In this document: positions 10,611 to 17,533 of the stretch, in pieces | Layout of the letters: each line of letters starts with the position of its first letter | How positions within the stretch are numbered: the first letter of the stretch is position 1 | Assembly: GCA_945871625.1 (NCBI GenBank) | Contig: CAMBWL010000001.1 | Span: 1-29,257 of the forward strand | DNA: 29,257 nucleotides | Direction of reading: 5' to 3' | From: Bifidobacterium breve | GTDB taxonomy: Bacteria; Actinomycetota; Acidimicrobiia; Acidimicrobiales; Ilumatobacteraceae | The notes under the pieces: model-generated | What the model saw: only the letters and a program-made list of their open reading frames with translations | The model's database searches: none | What the model was told of the DNA's origin: nothing | Translations under genes and position numbers: made by a program

Positions 10611-11716
10611 TGTCGATCCTTTTTGCTTTTGGTAAGAATTCGGCAGCCACTTTGCGTAACGACGACTAAGTCTTCAATTCGCACGCCACCGAGCCCTTCA
10701 CGATAGACGCCTGGCTCGACGGTTACTACCTCGCCAACTTCAAGCGGCTCTGCGAATCCTGTTCTGACCCAAGGCATCTCGTGTATTTGCAAACCGACAC
10801 CGTGACCAGTGCTGTGGGTGAACTCACTTCCAAAACCAGCGTCGACAATATAGTCGCGACAAGTTTTATCAACATCTTGGGCCAACACTCCGGCCCGAAC
10901 ATGTGCCAGACCAAGCAACTGAGATTGACTCACTACTTCGTGCATCTCGCTCAAAACTGGGTCAACATCACCGATCAAATATGTTCGAGTCATGTCCGAG
11001 TGATAGCCATCAACCAGACCACCCACGTCGATCACGACACTGTCCCCTGTCACGATTTGACGAGCCACGGGGCGATGGTGTGGACGTGCGGCGTTCGGTC
11101 CACTGGCCACGATCGTGTCATAACTCGTGAACTCGGCGCCATGGCGTCGCATCCGATAATCAAGTTCGTCGCGAATATCTCGTTCAGTTAAACCCATCAC
11201 GAGCATCGGCACGACTTCTTCGAGGGCTTTGTCGGTGGCGAGTGCCGCAAGTTGCATTCGCTGAATCTCTGGTTCAGTTTTCTTTCGTCGCAATTTGGGA
11301 ATGACTGGCGCAACCTTTTGCAACTCGATAGACAACTGGTCTTTCATGCTTTCGTATTGACTGACCGTCATCTCGCCAGCGTCGAACCCAATCGAACCCA
11401 AATTTTTCGTAGATTGTGCGAGGGCCTCGCGCAATGCTGCCGCACTTCGTCCTTCGATCACATTGCAATTGGCTTCGGATGTTTTCAACTGCTCTCGTGC
11501 CTGATCTCCATATCGTCCGTCAACGACCAGAATCATGTCGTCAGGACGAACAATCAGCGTGCCGGCCGAACCCGTGAACCCCGTCAACCAGCGAATGTTG
11601 TTCAGGTCGGTCACCAGCAGCGACTTGATGTTTGCCACGCCGGATTTCTTTAGTTCTTGGCGTACCGCGACATCTCGACCCGTGATGATCAGCGTCGAAA
11701 CCGTTTGCGTAGTCAT
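10583..11716 (-). CDS. pepP: Xaa-Pro aminopeptidase / M24 family peptidase
   Basis: Metallopeptidase that removes an N-terminal residue in front of proline. At 377 residues it has a creatinase-like N-terminal domain (about 1-140; TDLNNIRWLTGFTGS near 36-50) and a pita-bread M24 catalytic domain. The five metal ligands are present: Asp230 (VVIDVGG), Asp241 (SDMTRT), His305 (HSTGHGVG), Glu334 (TVEPGVY) and Glu348 (GVRIEDL), so it should be active. Whether it is strictly an aminopeptidase P or a prolidase cannot be decided from sequence alone. The ATG is three bases after the aroQ stop, and the end overlaps efp by 28 bases. A proline-specific peptidase next to EF-P, a proline-translation factor, is a conserved pairing in many bacteria. 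Confidence 0.92.
   Translation of the reverse strand: MTTQTVSTLIITGRDVAVRQELKKSGVANIKSLLVTDLNNIRWLTGFTGSAGTLIVRPDDMILVVDGRYGDQAREQLKTSEANCNVIEGRSAAALREALAQSTKNLGSIGFDAGEMTVSQYESMKDQLSIELQKVAPVIPKLRRKKTEPEIQRMQLAALATDKALEEVVPMLVMGLTERDIRDELDYRMRRHGAEFTSYDTIVASGPNAARPHHRPVARQIVTGDSVVIDVGGLVDGYHSDMTRTYLIGDVDPVLSEMHEVVSQSQLLGLAHVRAGVLAQDVDKTCRDYIVDAGFGSEFTHSTGHGVGLQIHEMPWVRTGFAEPLEVGEVVTVEPGVYREGLGGVRIEDLVVVTQSGCRILTKSKKDRQCLQLQPTT
10617..10621 (-). promoter_or_regulatory. Ribosome binding site of efp, inside pepP
   Basis: The minus strand reads AAGGA, six bases before the GTG start of efp. It lies within the last codons of pepP, whose ribosomes would pass through it before terminating at 10583. 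It supports GTG at 10610 as the efp start. Confidence 0.75.
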
Positions 11717-11719
11717 GAC

Positions 11720-12178
11720 TTATTTCTTTTTCGCCAACAGGGCTGCCACGGCATGAACGGCAAACACATATGAATCGGCGCCAAATCCGGCGATGGTACC
11801 TGAGGCAACCGGCGCGACGACACTCTCGTGACGCCAGGTTTCGCGCGTTGCAGGATTGGAAAGATGAACCTCGATGATTGGTCCGCTGAAACTTGCCAAC
11901 GCATCATGCAGGCTCCAGGCAAAGTGAGTTAGCGCGCCAGGATTGATGATTATCGCGTCGCAACTGCCTCGCGCCGAATGAATCGCGGTCACCAACTCAG
12001 CGGCACTTTGAGCGCTGACTTTTTGCGTCTCAAGACCAAACTGCTTGGCCGCATCATCCACACGTCGCATGTGGTCTTCAAGCGAATCGGTGCCGTAAAT
12101 CTCTGGTTGGCGTTGGCCGAGCAGATTCAGATTTGGACCACTAAGCACCAAGATCTTTCGCGCGTTTGTCTTAGCCAT
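11720..12178 (-). CDS. aroQ: 3-dehydroquinate dehydratase, type II
   Basis: Dehydrates 3-dehydroquinate to 3-dehydroshikimate, the third shikimate step. At 152 residues it is the small dodecameric type II enzyme. The flexible lid and catalytic residues are visible: SGPNLNLLGQRQPEIYG with Arg23 and Tyr28, INPGALTH with Asn79 and His85, and His105 in IEVHLSNP. Compared with the M. tuberculosis enzyme as I remember it, the segment after the QS motif (AQSAAELVTAI) is about two residues shorter, which may be lineage variation. It lies ten bases after aroB and three before pepP, as in other actinobacterial aro clusters. Confidence 0.95.
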   Translation of the reverse strand: MAKTNARKILVLSGPNLNLLGQRQPEIYGTDSLEDHMRRVDDAAKQFGLETQKVSAQSAAELVTAIHSARGSCDAIIINPGALTHFAWSLHDALASFSGPIIEVHLSNPATRETWRHESVVAPVASGTIAGFGADSYVFAVHAVAALLAKKK

Positions 12179-12188
12179 GGCTCTTAGA

Positions 12189-13211
12189 TTACTTCTCGTT
12201 CAGTTGCATTGCGTCAAATGCTTGATCCAGATGCTTTTCATCAACTCCGTTGACTACTTCAATACCTGATGGGCCATCTAATACGAATGTCAGCCCCGAG
12301 ACCGCCTTCTTGTCGCTGCGCATCAGGGCGACAAGATCTTTACGATTGAACTTTTCATCCGGCTTTGTTTTCAAACCATAAGTTTGACCGATTATTTTGT
12401 AGTGCTGATCGACTCGACTTTGGTCGATTCGGCCCATTGCACAGGCGACATGAGCGGCAAAAATTATGCCAACGGCCACCGCCTCACCGTGGGCAAGCGA
12501 GAAATTGCTGGATCGCTCAAGCGCGTGTGCCAACGTGTGCCCGTAATTGAGCAACGCACGTCGCCCGCTCTCACGCTCGTCGCTAGAAACAATTTCAGCT
12601 TTGATTTCTACGCAGCGAGCGATTCGGTCTGTCATCTCGAGACTTAGCAAATCGTCTCCGGTCAAGAAGTGATATTTGGCAACCTCGCCGAGACCACAGC
12701 GCATCTCACGGTCAGGCAAAGTCTTGAGTGCATCCAAATCGCAGATAACGCCACTCGGCTGCCAAAAAGCACCCACTAAATTTTTGCCCTGCTTAATATT
12801 CACACCGGTCTTGCCGCCGATTGCGGCATCGACCATGCCAACAAGTGAAGTTGCAACATGCACGACTGCGGTGCCTCGGTGCCAACTTGCGGCGGCGAAT
12901 CCGGCAACGTCAGTGACCATTCCACCCCCGACGCCAACGACGACATCATTGCGAGTCAAACCGAACTCGGCAAACTTTTGCATAAGGTTCTCTATCGTCT
13001 GCAGATTTTTGTGTTGTTCACCATTGCCAATGTTGACCGTCGTACTGTCAATCTCAAGTTTGGGAACAAAATCAACTTCTTTTTGAGTTACGACTACGGC
13101 GCGCTTCGCACTCTTGGGGATCAGCGAGTTGATCTCAGTGATCGCCCCGAAGCCGACCACCACACGATAGGAGCGCTCGCCCAACGCGACATTTATGCGT
13201 CGCCTTGACAT
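12189..13211 (-). CDS. aroB: 3-dehydroquinate synthase
   Basis: Cyclises DAHP to 3-dehydroquinate with bound NAD and zinc. The ATG at 13209-13211 gives 340 residues, close to the usual length. An upstream TTG at 13247 would reach 37 bases into aroK and has no support, whereas the ATG shares one base with the aroK stop (TGATG) and has GGTGA nearby. The NAD-binding segment GVGGGMVTDVAGFAAASW (about 93-110) is followed by DAAIGGKTGVN. The zinc ligands are Glu176 (GLGEVAKY), His225 (NYGHTLAHALE) and His241 (LAHGEAVAVG). All are present, so it should be active. Confidence 0.96.
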   Translation of the reverse strand: MSRRRINVALGERSYRVVVGFGAITEINSLIPKSAKRAVVVTQKEVDFVPKLEIDSTTVNIGNGEQHKNLQTIENLMQKFAEFGLTRNDVVVGVGGGMVTDVAGFAAASWHRGTAVVHVATSLVGMVDAAIGGKTGVNIKQGKNLVGAFWQPSGVICDLDALKTLPDREMRCGLGEVAKYHFLTGDDLLSLEMTDRIARCVEIKAEIVSSDERESGRRALLNYGHTLAHALERSSNFSLAHGEAVAVGIIFAAHVACAMGRIDQSRVDQHYKIIGQTYGLKTKPDEKFNRKDLVALMRSDKKAVSGLTFVLDGPSGIEVVNGVDEKHLDQAFDAMQLNEK

Positions 13212-13789
13212 CAGTTCACCACGACTTGTGCAGCCGTAAGTTCGCAAGTTTTGATGACCTGATCCACGACTTGAGAGACGTTAAAAGGTGCTGTTGCAAT
13301 TTTGTAGGTCGCGATCTGCTGATACAAACTCTCGCGATCAACGCGCATCTGGTTCAACTGTCCGATCGGGTCGGCATCAAGCAACGGTCGATGTTTGGCT
13401 CGACCGGTGCGGCCGACCAGCGTCGAAGTCGGTGCGTCCAACCACACGACGCACTTGGCGTGGTCCTTGAGTAGGGTTCGATTCTCTTGGCGAAGTATCG
13501 CTCCTCCAGCGACGGCCAAGACTGTCGGCTGGGTCAATTTGCATGCTTCGGCAAGTGCCACTGATTCAAGCCGACGAAATTCGACTTCGCCCATTTGCGC
13601 AAAAATTTCTCGAACCGAGAGTTTGACGGTCTTTTCGACAAGTTCATCCGAGTCGACAAATTTAAAATTCAATTTCTTTGCCAAGGCCCGACCAACGCTG
13701 GTTTTACCCGATCCCATCAACCCAATTAGGACGATTAAAGAGTTGGTTTGAGTTTGTGAACTAGAGGTCACTTTCAGAGCCAAACTCAA
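13211..13789 (-). CDS. aroK: Shikimate kinase
   Basis: Phosphorylates shikimate at the 3-hydroxyl using ATP. The P-loop GLMGSGKT is at 23-30, the shikimate-binding Asp48 is in VDSDELVE, and EFRRLES and the lid RPLLD (near 118) follow, with RESLYQQIA in the adenine-binding region. The usual GGGA motif reads AGGA, a conservative change of its first glycine. The start is probably TTG at 13787-13789, overlapping the aroC stop as TTGA with AAGAG upstream. A GTG six codons later (13771) is an alternative and would still keep the P-loop, so the first residues are uncertain. Length is 192 residues, slightly long because of this N-terminal tail. Confidence 0.93.
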   Translation of the reverse strand: MSLALKVTSSSQTQTNSLIVLIGLMGSGKTSVGRALAKKLNFKFVDSDELVEKTVKLSVREIFAQMGEVEFRRLESVALAEACKLTQPTVLAVAGGAILRQENRTLLKDHAKCVVWLDAPTSTLVGRTGRAKHRPLLDADPIGQLNQMRVDRESLYQQIATYKIATAPFNVSQVVDQVIKTCELTAAQVVVN

Positions 13790-14949
13790 CTAATTCTCTT
13801 GGCGAAACTATTGAAATTGTTGACAAAGTCATCGATGCTGTCGCCTCCATAATTGCGTTGCGCTTCTTGCGCCAACACGAGGGCGACCATCGTCTCGGCA
13901 ACCACTCCCATCGCCGGCACGGCGGTAACGTCGGTTCGCTCCTTGAAACTCACCGTCTCCTGCTTGGTCACGGTGTCAACGGTCTTCAATGTTGGTCGAT
14001 TGAGAGTTGCCAGCGGTTTCATCGCCGCTCGCACAACAAGCATCTCGCCTGTTGACATGCCACCCTCTGTGCCGCCGGCCAAACTTGTTTCACGAGAATA
14101 TTTATTTTCGGCTTCGTTCCAGACAATCGCGTCATGAGCATTGCTCCCGCGTCGTGCCGAGACCTCAAAGCCGTCGCCGATCTCTACTCCCTTGACAGCC
14201 TGGATACTCATTATCGCTTGGGCCAACAAGCCATCTAGTTTTCGGTCCCAGTGCACGTAACTGCCCAAACCAACAGGCACGCCATAGGCCAACACCTCAA
14301 CGATGCCACCCAAACTGTCACCGTCTTTGGCCGCGCTCTCGACTTCGGCGATCATTTTCGCTTCGGCTTGAGAATTGAAGCACCGCACCGGCGACTCGTC
14401 GATCTGGTCGAGATCATAAATTTGTGGTCGGACAAGGTTTTCGCTGCGTGCGGTACCCAACTGCAGAACATGTGAAAACACCGAAACATTAATTTGTTTG
14501 AGCAACAATTTGGCCAAAGCACCAGCCGCAACTCGGGCGGCGGTTTCGCGGGCGCTGGCTCGCTCGAGAACATCGCGAGCGTCGTCGAAACCATATTTTT
14601 GCATACCCGTCAAATCAGCATGACCTGGTCGAGGCTGGGTCAATGGTTTTTTTGTTTTACCAGGCTCAGGAGACATCTCTTCATGCCACACGTCGCTGCG
14701 AAACCACTCACTATTCTTGATTTCAATAGCAACCGGTGAGCCAAGCGTGCGACCATGGCGAATGCCGCCCACAAGCACGATCTCGTCTTGCTCGAATTTT
14801 TGTCGGGGACCTCGCCCAAAACCCAATCGCCGCCTGGCGAGTTCGGCATTGATATCTTGCGCGGTGACTTCCAACCCTGCTGGTAGCCCTTCGACGATCA
14901 CAACAAGGGCTTGACCATGGCTTTCGCCCGCAGTTAAATAACGAAGCAT
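13786..14949 (-). CDS. aroC: Chorismate synthase
   Basis: Converts EPSP to chorismate, the last shared step to aromatic amino acids, folates and quinones; it needs reduced FMN. The 387 residues match the family. The N-terminal signature TAGESHGQALVVIVEG includes the catalytic His11, PRPGHADLTGMQKYG holds the second conserved His, and ERASARETAARVAAGA and EGGMSTGE are the other standard motifs. The ATG is at 14947-14949. It is preceded by 71 non-coding bases, the longest gap in the aro block, so it may have its own promoter or leader control. Its stop overlaps the aroK start. Confidence 0.97.
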   Translation of the reverse strand: MLRYLTAGESHGQALVVIVEGLPAGLEVTAQDINAELARRRLGFGRGPRQKFEQDEIVLVGGIRHGRTLGSPVAIEIKNSEWFRSDVWHEEMSPEPGKTKKPLTQPRPGHADLTGMQKYGFDDARDVLERASARETAARVAAGALAKLLLKQINVSVFSHVLQLGTARSENLVRPQIYDLDQIDESPVRCFNSQAEAKMIAEVESAAKDGDSLGGIVEVLAYGVPVGLGSYVHWDRKLDGLLAQAIMSIQAVKGVEIGDGFEVSARRGSNAHDAIVWNEAENKYSRETSLAGGTEGGMSTGEMLVVRAAMKPLATLNRPTLKTVDTVTKQETVSFKERTDVTAVPAMGVVAETMVALVLAQEAQRNYGGDSIDDFVNNFNSFAKRIS

Positions 14950-14957
14950 ACTTATCA

Positions 14958-14975
14958 GGCTACCTCTGGGGTGCC
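14958..14975 (-). other. Possible small hairpin in the aroC leader
   Basis: On the minus strand GGCACC can pair with GGUAGCC (one bulged A) around the five-base loop CCAGA, six pairs in all. It encloses AGAGG, the best Shine-Dalgarno-like bases upstream of aroC, although these sit about 13 bases from the ATG, farther than usual. No run of U follows, so it is not an intrinsic terminator. It could be chance. Confidence 0.25.
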
Positions 14976-15020
14976 GTCACTTTCGGGTCATTATTTTTCA
15001 ATCAACTATCGGCGCGAGAT

Positions 15021-15902
15021 CTAGAACGATTTGAGTGCGGCGTCGCGCATCAACTTTGTCTCGCCGCTGCGCCCCAACCAAACTTGTTGTTGAAGTGCGG
15101 CTTGATGCACGAGCATCTCTAAACCATCCACAGTTTTTGCACCAACTTTCTGTGCTGCCGCAAGTAATGGCGTGGTCAATGGTCGATACACGGCGTCGAC
15201 CACGAGATGTTTCGAGTTGATCAGTCGCGCATCAATCGGCATCGAATTCGATTCGACGCTGGCAACACCACTCGGGTCGAAACCAACTGGCGTCGTATTG
15301 ACGATGATCTGTGCCTGCCTGACCTCATCTGGCAGTTCTTTCAGTTCGATCACGCGACACGAACCACCGATCATCTGGGTCAGTACGCGAGCACGATCCA
15401 CAGTTCGATTGAACACGACAACTTCTTTTGCCCCATTCTTCAACAACGAGTAAACCACCGCACTAGCCGTGCCACCCGCACCGATCACGACAACTTGGCT
15501 CCCCGCTATTTTTACATTCGCCGTCATCTCAATTGCGTTGCAGCATCCTTGCCCGTCCGTGTTCGTGGCGAACAAAGATTTATCGGCGCGCAACATCACC
15601 GTGTTCGCTGATTTTGTCTTGCGGACTATTTCATCCACCTCGCCGATTTCTGAAACAATCCTTGCAACTTCGTTCTTGTGTGGCATCGTCACCGATAGAC
15701 CGACTATGCCCAGAGCCGGCAATGCTTCAAGTGCGCGTTGCAATTGATTTGATTCGACCAAAAATGCAAGATACAACCAGTCGATATCCAACGCACGAAA
15801 CACCGCGTTATGAATTGTCGGCGACAAACTTTGTGCCACCGGATTTCCAATGATTGCGGCCAACTTGGTGTTCGAATTTATAGTCGTTGGTTTTTGGCTC
15901 AC
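15021..15902 (-). CDS. aroE: Shikimate 5-dehydrogenase
   Basis: Reduces 3-dehydroshikimate to shikimate with NADPH. The 293 residues show the substrate site SLSPTIHN (Ser25, Ser27), the catalytic Lys76 in SVTMPHKNEV, Asp116 in ATNTDGQG, the nucleotide fold GAGGTASAVV near 142 followed by NRT, and QAALQQQVWLG near the C terminus. The start is GTG at 15900-15902: GGAGG lies nine bases upstream, and the codon overlaps the mltG stop as GTGA. These residues point to true AroE rather than the quinate/shikimate paralogue, though paralogues cannot be fully excluded without alignment. Confidence 0.95.
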   Translation of the reverse strand: MSQKPTTINSNTKLAAIIGNPVAQSLSPTIHNAVFRALDIDWLYLAFLVESNQLQRALEALPALGIVGLSVTMPHKNEVARIVSEIGEVDEIVRKTKSANTVMLRADKSLFATNTDGQGCCNAIEMTANVKIAGSQVVVIGAGGTASAVVYSLLKNGAKEVVVFNRTVDRARVLTQMIGGSCRVIELKELPDEVRQAQIIVNTTPVGFDPSGVASVESNSMPIDARLINSKHLVVDAVYRPLTTPLLAAAQKVGAKTVDGLEMLVHQAALQQQVWLGRSGETKLMRDAALKSF

Positions 15903-17104
15903 GGCAAAAAACCTCCGGCTCGAGCAGCCTCAACATTTAGTTGATGATCTTCTACCGTGGCAGCAAAAGTGTGACCACCCTTGGCGTCACTCAGCACATA
16001 AAAGATGTATGCGCAGTTGGATGCTTTTTTGATTCCTTCGCAAATCGGGTCGCTCAGTGGTGGATTCGGTGCCGGATTCAACGCCGCGCGAATCGCTGCC
16101 CGACCAGGGTTGGCAATCGGAGTCGGTGGTAGTCCCTTGTACTTGTAGCTGTTGTACGGGCTGTCAAGTTCTTTCAATTCTGTGAACGAAGCACCCTCGG
16201 CGGCGTTGTAATAGAGGGTCGCATCAATCTGTAGAGGCATTCCACGTTCGAGACGGTTGTAGATCACCCTTGCGATTTTTGCCCGATCCGCTTCAAGTTT
16301 TGCCTCTCGCTCGATTAGCGACGCGATAATTAAAACTTCATACGCTGATCTTCCAACCTTGGCTTTTGACTCGTCAATTCCTTCTTGAATGCCCACGCGC
16401 TCCATCAGGCGCAACATCCGGTCAATGAGTGATGCCGAAGATTCGTCGCCCGATATTTGATAGGTGTCAGGAAACAGCAATCCCTCGAGCCGATACTCTG
16501 CTTCATCCAACCGCCCTAAATCGTTTGGACCGTAAGCCGAGATGAAATCCGGACTGTTTGCCGTCGTCAAAAAATCCTGCTCTGAAATTCGTGAAATCTT
16601 CTCTTGTATTCGCGAGGCAATCTTGGCGACCGTAAAGCCTTCGGGAAATGTAACTTTGGTGAACGTCACCGACGGACTGGTGTTGAGAATTTTCATTATG
16701 TTGCCAATATGGCTGCGAGGAGTCAACTGGTAGTAGCCCGGCTGCAGGTCGATGCCCCCCTTGCGTGCGACATACCAACGAAAAACTCCGGCGTTGACGA
16801 TGAAGCCTTCGTCTTTGAGCCGCTGACTAACCATGGCTACAGAGTCGTTTTGATTCACGGTGAAGTTCGTCGCGACCTGGACAGCACTGACGTTGGTGTC
16901 GGGAGGGTTTACCTGACGCAGATACCACAGACCACTTAGACCGAGTACCGCGACGACGATCATCACGACGCCAAGAGCGACGAATACCGTGCGCGAATCT
17001 GGTCGCCATTCCTCGCGTACCTCCTCGAACTCACCCGAGCCCCACGCATCTGGACCGTCCCATGGATCTTCCTGCCAACTTTGTTCGTCATCGTTTTGTG
17101 TCAA
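15899..17104 (-). CDS. mltG: Endolytic murein transglycosylase MltG (YceG-like)
   Basis: Membrane-anchored enzyme that cuts nascent glycan strands and so limits peptidoglycan chain length. The 401 residues have an acidic cytoplasmic tail (1-35, rich in Asp, Glu and Trp), one membrane segment (about 39-62), a LysM-like region, and the YceG catalytic domain. The catalytic Glu265 lies in IIASLIEREA, preceded by EGLLFPDTY near 207 and followed by VIYNRLERGMPLQIDATLYY and PYNSYKYKGLPPTPIANPG. The start is TTG at 17102-17104, overlapping the ruvX stop as TTGA. No ATG or GTG occurs before the membrane segment, so TTG is likely but has little ribosome-binding support. The alaS-ruvX-mltG-aroE order is common in the phylum. 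Confidence 0.93.
   Translation of the reverse strand: MTQNDDEQSWQEDPWDGPDAWGSGEFEEVREEWRPDSRTVFVALGVVMIVVAVLGLSGLWYLRQVNPPDTNVSAVQVATNFTVNQNDSVAMVSQRLKDEGFIVNAGVFRWYVARKGGIDLQPGYYQLTPRSHIGNIMKILNTSPSVTFTKVTFPEGFTVAKIASRIQEKISRISEQDFLTTANSPDFISAYGPNDLGRLDEAEYRLEGLLFPDTYQISGDESSASLIDRMLRLMERVGIQEGIDESKAKVGRSAYEVLIIASLIEREAKLEADRAKIARVIYNRLERGMPLQIDATLYYNAAEGASFTELKELDSPYNSYKYKGLPPTPIANPGRAAIRAALNPAPNPPLSDPICEGIKKASNCAYIFYVLSDAKGGHTFAATVEDHQLNVEAARAGGFLP
15912..15916 (-). promoter_or_regulatory. Ribosome binding site of aroE
   Basis: GGAGG on the minus strand, nine bases before the GTG at 15902 and inside the last codons of mltG. It fixes GTG as the aroE start. Confidence 0.8.
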
Positions 17105-17526
17105 GGCTTGCCCCGATCCACATGGTCGAGCCAGCCTTGCAACATCACCGCGGCAGCGATCTTGTCGACAATTCGCCGACGCGCCTGCGCCTTCATGTTG
17201 GCTTTGATCATCGAGTCATTGGCAGTTTTTGAAGTGAGCCGCTCATCGTATGAATGAACCGCAACACTCAACGCGCTTTTCATTTCGATGATTTCGTCTT
17301 GGGCGCTCTTTGCCGCAGGTCCAACTTTGCCGGACATGCTCAAGGGCATGCCGACCACCACGCACTCGACAGAATGCTCATCGATCAATTCTTGGATTTT
17401 TTTATGATCTAGCGCATGATTCGACCCGCGATCAATCACCATCAACGGAGACGCGATGACGCCACTGCTGTCACTCATCGCCACACCGATCCTTTTCGAG
17501 CCAAGATCGATACCTAGGCTGCGCAT
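17101..17526 (-). CDS. ruvX: RuvX/YqgF, Holliday-junction-resolvase-fold nuclease
   Basis: RNase H-fold protein, linked to pre-16S rRNA 5' end processing and to Holliday junction resolution. The ATG at 17524-17526 gives 141 residues, the family length. A longer reading to 17643 would only add sequence antisense-free but inside alaS, and does not resemble the family. Motifs are RSLGIDLGSKRIGVAMSD with Asp7, VVVGMPLSMSGKVG, YDERLTS with a catalytic Glu, and a C-terminal Asp in RRRIVDKIAA. The start lies seven bases after the alaS stop. The stop overlaps the mltG TTG. Confidence 0.95.
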   Translation of the reverse strand: MRSLGIDLGSKRIGVAMSDSSGVIASPLMVIDRGSNHALDHKKIQELIDEHSVECVVVGMPLSMSGKVGPAAKSAQDEIIEMKSALSVAVHSYDERLTSKTANDSMIKANMKAQARRRIVDKIAAAVMLQGWLDHVDRGKP

Positions 17527-17533
17527 CTTTGGC

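Noticed and set aside
13212..13247. Longer N terminus for aroB from TTG
   Set aside because: It would overlap aroK by 37 bases; the ATG at 13211 fits the TGATG junction and the family N terminus.
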